A stretch of 12,542 nt of DNA from Actinomycetes bacterium (GTDB lineage: Bacteria > Bacillota_I > Bacilli_A > RF39 > UBA660). Position 1 is the stretch's first letter. Each line of letters begins with the position of its first letter. The stretch covers positions 1 to 12,542 of the forward strand of contig JAGKUT010000009.1 in the NCBI GenBank assembly GCA_021152765.1, written 5' to 3'. Positions 7,749 through 12,542 of the stretch are shown piece after piece. Made by a program: the position numbers and the translations under genes. The notes below the pieces were generated by a model. That model was given only the letters and a program-made list of their open reading frames with translations. It did not search any database and was not told the DNA's origin.

Positions 7749-8404
7749 AACTTTACATTACCACTTCTATTAGTTGCATTATTAATACCATTTGAATACT
7801 CATAAGGAAAGGCAATATCAATTAAAATATTACCATTACTCCATGCACTCCTCATAGCGCCACCTGTATCAAGGACAATTGCCATAAAAGGATCCATAAC
7901 ACCATTATCAATTTCCATAATAGTACCACAAGAATACAAACTATTATCAGCAGCTATAATTCTAACATTACCATACTTAGAATCATTATAATAAACACCA
8001 TCTCTTAACAAATTATGAGTACCATGACTAGTAGAACAAGCAACATTACCACTACACCCTACACAATTTGCACCATAACCAGTAGTTGACCCATAAGAAA
8101 TAGAGATTGGTCCCCTTCCCACTTCTATAATCTTATTAGTAGGTTCAACAACAACTGTTCCAGACTCTAAAGCATAACCATCAATACCTTCTTGAACTAC
8201 CTTTTCCTCACCATATAATAAATCATCACTATAACGTGTTTCAACATCATATGATATAGGTACAACAGAAAGCGTTGAAGATTTATAAAAACTATCATTT
8301 GAAACAATAATTGTCCTACTAAATGCCATTCCTGCAAATGAAGTAGATGAAATAAATAAAAAAGTAAAAAACCTCTTCATTGTTAAGAATTTAGAAAATA
8401 TCAT
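7724..8404 (-). CDS. secreted 3D-domain (YabE-like) cell-wall protein
   Basis: 226 residues with an N-terminal signal or anchor sequence: basic start, hydrophobic stretch at about 12-28, possible cleavage after AFS. Residues 48-95 resemble a G5 module (YDVETRY...LLYGEEKVVQEGIDG). From about 103 to the end there is a 3D domain: YGSTTGYGANCVGCSGN, VRIIAADNSL with Asp153, LDTGGAM with Asp179, and ILIDIAF with Asp196. These three Asp residues are those that name the domain, which is related to lytic transglycosylases such as MltA and to the Rpf/YabE proteins. Peptidoglycan remodelling outside the membrane is inferred, not proven. Its place behind tatD matches yabE of B. subtilis, but it is much shorter, with one G5-like repeat only. 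ATG 8404 follows GAGGTG, and a possible promoter lies across the tatD end. Confidence 0.88.
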   Translation of the reverse strand: MIFSKFLTMKRFFTFLFISSTSFAGMAFSRTIIVSNDSFYKSSTLSVVPISYDVETRYSDDLLYGEEKVVQEGIDGYALESGTVVVEPTNKIIEVGRGPISISYGSTTGYGANCVGCSGNVACSTSHGTHNLLRDGVYYNDSKYGNVRIIAADNSLYSCGTIMEIDNGVMDPFMAIVLDTGGAMRSAWSNGNILIDIAFPYEYSNGINNATNRSGNVKLKIYRYGW

Positions 8405-8429
8405 ATTTCACCTCACATGAAACGGAAAT

Positions 8430-8459
8430 ATCATACCACAAAAAACTATCTAAAATCAA
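8430..8459 (-). promoter_or_regulatory. possible extended -10 promoter for the 3D-protein gene
   Basis: On the minus strand, TTGATT (8454-8459, inside the tatD 3' end), an 18-base spacer and TATGAT (8430-8435) preceded by TGG, making an extended -10. The predicted start near 8423 gives a short leader with GAGGTG. It could give the 3D gene separate expression within the tatD unit. Confidence 0.45.
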
Positions 8460-9189
8460 ACAAATCAAAAGCATTTTTACTGGTAATTTTTAACACATCA
8501 TCAATATTAATACATTTAATATCAGAAATTTTCTGAGCAACATAAAAAACATTATAAGGCTCATTTCTCTTACCCCTAAAAGGTTCAGGAGTCATATAAG
8601 GACTATCAGTCTCCAAGACTAAATTAGATAAATCAATTCCAGAAACAACTTCCTTTAACTTAGAAGAATTCTTAAAAGTTAAAACTCCTCCAATACCTAA
8701 CTTACAACCAAGTTTTACAAACTCTCGACCCATCTCTAAAGAACTAGAAAAGCAATGAATCAAACACTTAGAACCTATATTATACTTTTTAATAATATCA
8801 TAAGTATCATTAATAGCGTCCCTACTATGAACAACAATAGGCTTATTAAACTCCAAAGCAATCTCGATTTGCTTACTAAATAAAGAAATCTGCTCACCTA
8901 TATTATCCTTAGTATAATGATAATCAAGACCAATTTCTCCAACAGCAACAATCTTATCATCATTAATATGTTCACGAATAAAATCCAAATCATAAGGCTC
9001 ATCAACATTTTCTGGATGAATACCTAAAGTACCATAAACATTAGGATAACGAGAACAAAGCTCAAGAACCTCTTTATTAGAAGCATCATCAAAACCACTC
9101 ACTACCATTATATTATTACCCATTCTATTTATTACATCATCAATATCTGGATAATCCTCTAAAAACAAATGACAATGAGTATCAACCAT
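8446..9189 (-). CDS. tatD: TatD-family metal-dependent DNase/hydrolase
   Basis: 247 residues, full length for the family. It is a TIM-barrel metallohydrolase of the cytosol: TatD enzymes act as 3'-5' exonucleases on DNA and RNA and some remove D-amino acids from tRNA. Metal-site motifs are all present: DTHCH (His5, His7), VGEIGLDYH (Glu85), VVHSRDA (His121), LIHCFS (His145) and ETDSPY (Asp195). ATG 9189 is preceded by GTAGGTGG, which overlaps the stop codon of the small membrane-protein gene eight bases upstream, so the two are probably coupled. It lies downstream of metG and upstream of a 3D-domain gene, as yabD does in B. subtilis, but a terminator and a new promoter separate it from metG. 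Confidence 0.95.
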   Translation of the reverse strand: MVDTHCHLFLEDYPDIDDVINRMGNNIMVVSGFDDASNKEVLELCSRYPNVYGTLGIHPENVDEPYDLDFIREHINDDKIVAVGEIGLDYHYTKDNIGEQISLFSKQIEIALEFNKPIVVHSRDAINDTYDIIKKYNIGSKCLIHCFSSSLEMGREFVKLGCKLGIGGVLTFKNSSKLKEVVSGIDLSNLVLETDSPYMTPEPFRGKRNEPYNVFYVAQKISDIKCINIDDVLKITSKNAFDLFDFR

Positions 9190-9197
9190 AAAACCAC

Positions 9198-9362
9198 CTA
9201 CTCTCTACCAAGTAAATAATACCTAGTAGCAAACCCGACTACAAATATAAAATAACAACAATCAATAACCTTAAAATTATTAACCATCATTATAATCAAA
9301 ATAAAACTTATTACTACAAAAAACAACATTACAAACTTAGACTCTTTATTATCATTTAACAT
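9198..9362 (-). CDS. small membrane protein (54 residues), unknown function
   Basis: A 54-codon frame running ATG 9362 to TAG 9198, not recognised as a known family. It begins MLNDNKESKF, then has two hydrophobic segments, about residues 11-27 (VMLFFVVISF onward) and 35-50 (CCYFIFVVGF onward), and ends in a charged LGRE; a two-pass hairpin membrane protein is likely. Support for it being real: GGGAG lies eight bases upstream, a promoter with 17-base spacing precedes it, and its stop overlaps the tatD ribosome binding site. It fills most of the otherwise empty 345 bases between metG and tatD. Two adjacent cysteines (35-36) sit at the start of the second segment. Whether it acts with TatD is unknown; it may simply be the first gene of the transcript. 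Confidence 0.68.
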   Translation of the reverse strand: MLNDNKESKFVMLFFVVISFILIIMMVNNFKVIDCCYFIFVVGFATRYYLLGRE

Positions 9363-9397
9363 TGTTTATTCTCCCTTTTTACTACAGCAACAAAACC

Positions 9398-9426
9398 AAT
9401 ATAACATAAATACAAATAGAAAACAA
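9398..9426 (-). promoter_or_regulatory. promoter for the small membrane-protein gene and tatD
   Basis: On the minus strand, -35 TTGTTT (9421-9426), a 17-base spacer and -10 TATATT (9398-9403). The start would be near 9391, about 29 bases before ATG 9362, with GGGAG between. The rest of the spacer up to the metG terminator (9427-9521) is AT-rich, with three TTGTC repeats and nothing else I can support. Confidence 0.6.
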
Positions 9427-9521
9427 ATAAAAATCAAAAAAACTATATAAAAAAATACAACAATTTACAAAGATTTACACCATATACTGACAAATTAGAC
9501 AAAATATGATTAAAAAACGAC

Positions 9522-9549
9522 AAAAAAAGAAGAACTAATTAAGTTCTCC
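9522..9549 (-). terminator. intrinsic terminator of the dut-metG unit
   Basis: On the minus strand GGAGAACT (9549-9542) pairs with AGTTCTTC (9536-9529), eight pairs with one G-U, around a TAATT loop, followed by seven Ts. The stem begins inside the last metG codons and the stop codon lies at the loop edge. Confidence 0.75.
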
Positions 9550-11088
9550 CATAACAACTTCTTTATCAATACGAGCAAACAATACCTCTGGATCATTTAA
9601 AACAATTCCAATATCTAAACCATTAAAATCAGATAAAGATTCATAATATCTGTTCTCAGTATTTAATTGTTTAAAAATCTTATCAGCAGTATCAGGTAAA
9701 ATGCATTGTAACAATACCGCACCATGACGAATAGATTCAAGTAAATTATACATAACAGTTGAAAGTCTTTCACGATTAGAAGGATCCTTTGCTAAAATCC
9801 AAGGAGTTGTCTCATCAATATACTTATTACATCTCTTAAATATATCAAATACACAATCAATAGCTTCAGATACCTTCAAATCATTCATCTTTTCCTCCAT
9901 CAACTTAGGAGCATTCATAACAACATTAATTAAATCCTTATCAATATCATTTAACTCACCTGGAGCTAAAACCTCACCATTAAAATACTTCTTACTCATA
10001 CTAATAGTTCTATTAACCAAATTACCTAAAATATTAGCCAAATCAGTATTAACTCTGTCAATTAACAAATCATATGTAAATGTTCCATCACTAGAAAAAG
10101 GCATCTCATGAACCATATAATATCTAACCGCATCAACACCAAATTTACCAACTAAATCATCAGCATAAACTATATTACCCTTACTCTTACTCATCTTATC
10201 GTTACCAAATAACATCCAAGGATGACCAAAAATCTTATGAGGTAATGGTAAATCTAAAGCCATTAAAATAATAGGCCAATAAATTGTATGAAATCTTAAA
10301 ATATCTTTACCAATTAAGTGTAAATCACAAGGCCAATACTTTTTAAACTCATCACTAGAACCTTCAGGATCATAACCCAAAAAGGTAATATAATTGGAAA
10401 GAGCATCAATCCAAACATAAATAACATGCTTGTCATTAAAACTTACAGGAATACCCCACTTAAAACTAGTACGACTAACACATAAATCTTGTAATCCAGG
10501 TTTAATAAAATTATTAACAATCTCATTCTTACGACTAACAGGTTCAATAAAATCAGGATGACTCTCTATATAATCCTCTAACCTCTTCGCATATTTATCC
10601 ATACGTAAGAAATATGCTTCCTCAGAAGCCTTATGAACCTCCCTACCACAATCAGGACACTTACCATCAACAAGTTGAGACTCAGTAAAGAAAGATTCAC
10701 ATGGAGTACAATATAAACCTTCATACTTTCCTAAATAAATATCACCTTGATCATATAATTTCTTAAAAATCTTAGAAACAACCGCTTCATGACTAGGATT
10801 AGTAGTTCTAATAAACCTATCATAACTAGTATTCATAATATCCCAAATACGACGAATCTCTAAAGAAACATCATCAACAAATTTTTGAGGCTCAACACCT
10901 GCTGCAGCTGCTTTCTCCTCAATCTTAATACCATGCTCATCAGTACCAGTTTGAAAATAAACATCATAACCTAACAACCTCTTATAACGAGCAATAACAT
11001 CAGCTAAAACAACTTCATAAGTATTACCTATATGAGGTTTACCCGAAGTATACGCAATAGCTGTTGAAATATAAAATTTTTCTTTCAT
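9535..11088 (-). CDS. metG: methionyl-tRNA synthetase
   Basis: Class I synthetase that charges tRNA(Met) for both initiation and elongation. Of 517 residues, the HIGN form of the HIGH signature is at 19-22, the zinc knuckle pairs are CxxC 127/130 and 144/147 (CTPC and CPDC), the WID block is near 226, and KMSKS is at 298-302, followed by the helical anticodon-binding domain with NRT at 359-361. It stops after that domain, so it lacks the C-terminal tRNA-binding (OB-fold) extension that makes B. subtilis MetS about 660 residues long. The start is ATG 11088 (MKEKFYIS), with AGGAGGG five bases upstream. A longer frame to 11151 lies wholly in dut coding sequence. Only one base separates the dut stop from this start, so the two genes are translationally coupled. 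Confidence 0.97.
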   Translation of the reverse strand: MKEKFYISTAIAYTSGKPHIGNTYEVVLADVIARYKRLLGYDVYFQTGTDEHGIKIEEKAAAAGVEPQKFVDDVSLEIRRIWDIMNTSYDRFIRTTNPSHEAVVSKIFKKLYDQGDIYLGKYEGLYCTPCESFFTESQLVDGKCPDCGREVHKASEEAYFLRMDKYAKRLEDYIESHPDFIEPVSRKNEIVNNFIKPGLQDLCVSRTSFKWGIPVSFNDKHVIYVWIDALSNYITFLGYDPEGSSDEFKKYWPCDLHLIGKDILRFHTIYWPIILMALDLPLPHKIFGHPWMLFGNDKMSKSKGNIVYADDLVGKFGVDAVRYYMVHEMPFSSDGTFTYDLLIDRVNTDLANILGNLVNRTISMSKKYFNGEVLAPGELNDIDKDLINVVMNAPKLMEEKMNDLKVSEAIDCVFDIFKRCNKYIDETTPWILAKDPSNRERLSTVMYNLLESIRHGAVLLQCILPDTADKIFKQLNTENRYYESLSDFNGLDIGIVLNDPEVLFARIDKEVVMGELN

Positions 11089-11089
11089 A

Positions 11090-11569
11090 CTATCCCTCCT
11101 TATTAGTACTTCCAAAACCAGACTTTCTAATACAAGTCGCTTCATCATCATCTGTAATTAAATATTTAGAAAATACACCTTGGCCAAAAGCCTGACCTTT
11201 CTTAACAACAAAATCCTTATCACCATGATTCTGTAAACTAAACCACATATGACCTTCATTATCAGAATTATTATAATAATCTGCGTCAATTACCCCTACT
11301 TGATTAGTCAAACGAACATTATACTTAAATCCCATACTACTACGAACATATAACATAAATGTTTCATCATCATTCATAATAACTTTAATACCAGTAGGAA
11401 CTTTCATTACCTCACCTGGATGAATAACAAAATCATTTATAGCATAAAAATCATATCCAGCACTCTTCAAAGTTCCTCTCTTAGGTAAATTATATTCATC
11501 ATATAAGTTTTTATCATCACTAATATCATGACTAAACTGTGAAAAACTTATCTTCTCAAACTTTCTCAT
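11090..11569 (-). CDS. dut: dUTP diphosphatase (trimeric dUTPase family)
   Basis: Hydrolyses dUTP to dUMP and pyrophosphate, keeping uracil out of DNA and feeding thymidylate synthesis. All five trimeric-family motifs are seen in 159 residues: AGYDFYA (37-43), RSSMGFK (76-82), GVIDADYY (92-99), GQAFGQGVF (125-133) and RKSGFGST (148-155). After motif 3 the usual short DYxGE turn is replaced by a longer YNNSDNEGH loop, a variant within the family. ATG 11569 is preceded by GAGGTGAT. That ribosome binding site lies directly after the T tract of a terminator-like hairpin, so expression of dut and metG is probably set by read-through or attenuation from the promoter inside the spoVT 3' end. The SD for metG is within the last dut codons. 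Confidence 0.94.
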   Translation of the reverse strand: MRKFEKISFSQFSHDISDDKNLYDEYNLPKRGTLKSAGYDFYAINDFVIHPGEVMKVPTGIKVIMNDDETFMLYVRSSMGFKYNVRLTNQVGVIDADYYNNSDNEGHMWFSLQNHGDKDFVVKKGQAFGQGVFSKYLITDDDEATCIRKSGFGSTNKEG

Positions 11570-11579
11570 AAATCACCTC

Positions 11580-11609
11580 AAAAAAATTCACATCCAACAG
11601 ATGTGAACT
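11580..11609 (-). terminator. intrinsic terminator or attenuator in the dut-metG leader
   Basis: On the minus strand TTCACATC (11607-11600... read 5'-3' as positions 11601-11607 and neighbours) belongs to the perfect eight-pair stem TTCACATC/GATGTGAA, with arms at 11600-11607 and 11587-11594, a TGTTG loop and seven Ts at 11586-11580. It lies downstream of spoVT and also downstream of the dut promoter at 11646-11674, so it would stop transcripts of both unless bypassed. The dut ribosome binding site begins at the next base. Confidence 0.85.
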
Positions 11610-11618
11610 AAAAAATTA

Positions 11619-11632
11619 CAATGCATCCATTG
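11619..11632 (-). promoter_or_regulatory. small leader hairpin upstream of the dut attenuator
   Basis: On the minus strand CAATG, loop GATG, CATTG form a five-pair hairpin about ten bases before the terminator-like stem, followed by TAATTTTTT. The GATG loop repeats the sequence of the terminator's 3' arm and is complementary to CATC in its 5' arm, so a competing fold or loop contact is possible. This is inference from base pairing only. Confidence 0.4.
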
Positions 11633-11645
11633 AAAAACTAAACAC

Positions 11646-11674
11646 ATTATAACATTAAAAACACTATTCTTCAA
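11646..11674 (-). promoter_or_regulatory. sigma-A type promoter for dut-metG, inside the spoVT 3' end
   Basis: On the minus strand, -35 TTGAAG (11669-11674), a 17-base spacer and a perfect -10 TATAAT (11646-11651). The -35 lies in the last spoVT codons and the -10 just past its stop. The start would be near 11639, giving a leader of about 70 bases that contains both hairpins described here. Confidence 0.75.
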
Positions 11675-12188
11675 TAGATTTTGAAAGGATTTTACTAGCT
11701 AAAGAAGCAATAAGCATATCATCATCACCAATTTCATCAACATCAAAAATAATCACTAACCCTATACTATCACCATTCGCAATAATAGAATTAATAACAT
11801 ACTTAGAATCAATACTAAAATCATCAGTAATAACTAACTCCTTATTATACTTCTCCAAAATACACTCACGCCTTTTAATACAAGAACTCATCCTATCACT
11901 AATAGGCTTATTAAGTAACTCACGAACATTATTACTACAAGCAATAACACTATCTCCATCAGTAATAACAACACTCTTCTTAACCAAAGAATATAAAGAA
12001 AGGGCCAAATTAGAAGCATAAAGATCAACATTTCTCATTATCGAAAACTTCTTTAAAACAATATTATTACCATCAACAAAAATCTCCAAAGACTCACCAT
12101 CACGAATACGAAGATTTCTTCTAATCTCTTTAGGAATAACTATACGACCTAAATCATCAATTCTACGAACAACACCAGTAGCTTTCAT
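11664..12188 (-). CDS. spoVT: SpoVT-type transcription regulator (AbrB swapped-hairpin domain plus GAF-like domain)
   Basis: 174 residues. Residues 1-50 are an AbrB-type DNA-binding domain nearly identical to Bacillus SpoVT at its start (MKATGVVRRIDDLGRIVIPK, then EIRR and LEIFVDG). Residues about 55-172 form the GAF-like C-terminal domain, with the IIANGDSIGLVIIF core typical of SpoVT and absent from AbrB itself. SpoVT is a tetrameric regulator of late forespore genes in Bacillus; in clostridia it also acts in sporulation. Its presence hints at a sporulating lineage but does not prove one, because no other sporulation gene is in the window. ATG 12188 follows AGGAG eight bases upstream. It sits upstream of dut-metG where abrB lies beside metS in B. 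subtilis. Three TGGTA-like repeats over its own promoter suggest autoregulation. Confidence 0.95.
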   Translation of the reverse strand: MKATGVVRRIDDLGRIVIPKEIRRNLRIRDGESLEIFVDGNNIVLKKFSIMRNVDLYASNLALSLYSLVKKSVVITDGDSVIACSNNVRELLNKPISDRMSSCIKRRECILEKYNKELVITDDFSIDSKYVINSIIANGDSIGLVIIFDVDEIGDDDMLIASLASKILSKSIEE

Positions 12189-12213
12189 AAATCACTCTCC
12201 TAAATAATATTTT

Positions 12214-12239
12214 TACCAACAAATACCTTTTTTATACCA
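12214..12239 (-). promoter_or_regulatory. three GGTA repeats, candidate SpoVT/AbrB operator
   Basis: On the minus strand TGGTA (12235-12239), AGGTA (12224-12228) and TGGTA (12214-12218) repeat at 11- and 10-base steps, about one helical turn, across the spoVT -10 and predicted start. AbrB-type proteins are reported to favour TGGNA motifs, so these could be sites for SpoVT to repress its own gene. Binding is inferred. Confidence 0.45.
12231..12239 (-). promoter_or_regulatory. extended -10 promoter for spoVT
   Basis: The minus strand reads TGGTATAAA (TGnTATAAA). No good -35 is visible, as is common for extended -10 promoters. The start near 12224 gives a leader of about 35 bases ending in AGGAGAGTGATTT before ATG 12188. 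It overlaps the first GGTA repeat. Confidence 0.5.
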
Positions 12240-12253
12240 AAATTAAAAACTTA

Positions 12254-12262
12254 TGTTATAAT
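12254..12262 (+). promoter_or_regulatory. extended -10 promoter for the pyrophosphatase gene, within a palindrome
   Basis: The plus strand reads TGTTATAAT, a perfect extended -10. It lies in the palindrome GTTATA-A-TATAAC (12255-12267), which could be an operator or give weak bidirectional promoter activity. The start near 12269 leaves a short leader with TAGGAGG before ATG 12287. Confidence 0.6.
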
Positions 12263-12286
12263 ATAACACGTAGGAGGAATTAAAAC

Positions 12287-12542
12287 ATGAAAAAAACAGA
12301 CGAAATATACGTATTCGGACATAAAAATCCAGACACAGACGCTGTTACATCAGCAATCAATCTAGCTTACTTAAAACAACAACAAGGACTAAATACAACA
12401 CCAAGAGTATTAGGAAATATAAATAATGAAACAGAATTCGTACTAAACTACTTTAATGTAAAAAAACCAGAATATCTAAACAATGTTAAATTGCAAATAA
12501 AAGATCTAGACTATAATAATAACCATAGTATAGATAATAACC
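12287..12542 (+). CDS. ppaC: manganese-dependent inorganic pyrophosphatase, family II (5' part only)
   Basis: Hydrolyses pyrophosphate released by biosynthesis; a DHH-superfamily enzyme of the cytosol. The 85 full codons visible begin MKKTDEIYVFGHKNPDTDAV, where GHxNPDTD supplies the first metal ligands of the DHH site, and continue with RVLGNINNETEFVL, the family's substrate-side segment. After LNYF the sequence runs into VKLQIKDLDY rather than the short path to the VDHNE motif, which suggests the subtype with inserted regulatory CBS and DRTGG domains; the rest is outside the window, so this is inference. It is the only plus-strand gene and is rich in A- and C-ending codons, unlike the G/T-rich minus-strand genes. 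TAGGAGG ends about nine bases before the start. Confidence 0.93.
   Translation, partial: MKKTDEIYVFGHKNPDTDAVTSAINLAYLKQQQGLNTTPRVLGNINNETEFVLNYFNVKKPEYLNNVKLQIKDLDYNNNHSIDNN

Noticed and set aside
9427..9521. Promoter or operator from the three TTGTC repeats between metG and the small membrane-protein gene.
   Set aside because: No partner -10 at proper spacing is convincing and the repeats are short in AT-rich DNA.
11089..11151. N-terminal extension of methionyl-tRNA synthetase from 11151.
   Set aside because: It lies in the dut coding end in another frame; AGGAGGG is placed correctly for ATG 11088, where the conserved KFYISTA start occurs.
11570..11640. T-box riboswitch upstream of metG.
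   Set aside because: The leader is only about 70 bases and no T-box bulge sequence or long specifier stem is visible.
2029..11666. UGA recoded as Trp, as in mycoplasmas.
   Set aside because: All genes are full length with TGA treated as stop, and Trp codons checked at gene ends are TGG; the absence of TGA stops is reported as a separate open observation.
1..12542. CRISPR array, insertion sequence, prophage, tRNA or rRNA genes.
   Set aside because: No spaced repeats, transposase-like frames, terminal inverted repeats or GC-rich structured RNA blocks were seen on either strand.

Overview
The window comes from the chromosome of a very AT-rich Bacillota, most likely a member of the Bacilli or a relative of the Mollicutes. 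The evidence is the low GC, the strong Shine-Dalgarno sites (GGAGG, GAGGTG), a full-length SpoVT regulator, and a gene order matching the Bacillus subtilis abrB-metS-yabD-yabE-rnmV-ksgA and tilS-(hprT)-ftsH neighbourhoods. The genetic code looks standard, with Trp read from TGG and no in-frame TGA. None of the twelve visible genes ends in TGA, however: nine end in TAG and three in TAA.

All genes but the last lie on the minus strand, so transcription runs from high to low coordinates. (1) spoVT (12188-11664) is divergent from a family II pyrophosphatase gene (12287 to the right edge, plus strand). The 98-bp region between them has two extended -10 promoters and a row of TGGTA-like repeats that could be SpoVT operators. 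(2) dut and metG (11569-9535) form a tight pair with their own promoter. A terminator-like hairpin lies inside the leader, directly before the dut ribosome binding site, and metG ends in a terminator. (3) A 54-codon membrane-protein gene, tatD and a 3D-domain cell-wall protein (9362-7724) follow with a promoter in front and a long-stem terminator at the end. (4) prsW, with a C-terminal zinc ribbon (7669-6887), occupies the place of rnmV. (5) rsmA, a sodium/amino-acid symporter, ung and a DUF925-type nucleotidyltransferase (6822-3421) follow, again ending in a hairpin with a T tract. (6) tilS and ftsH (3336 to the left edge) have a near-consensus promoter. ftsH is cut by the window edge after 671 codons and carries an unusual Rho_N/SAP-like C-terminal segment.

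Functionally this is a core housekeeping region: rRNA dimethylation (rsmA), tRNA modification (tilS), tRNA charging (metG), exclusion and removal of DNA uracil (dut, ung), nucleic-acid hydrolysis (tatD), membrane proteolysis (ftsH, prsW), cell wall (3D protein) and phosphate metabolism (pyrophosphatase). I see no mobile element, phage gene, CRISPR array, tRNA or rRNA, and no clear novel multi-gene system. The points worth a second look are the FtsH tail, stop-codon usage, the dut-metG leader, the SpoVT-like operator repeats, the prsW-zinc ribbon protein in the rnmV slot and the unlisted small membrane protein.
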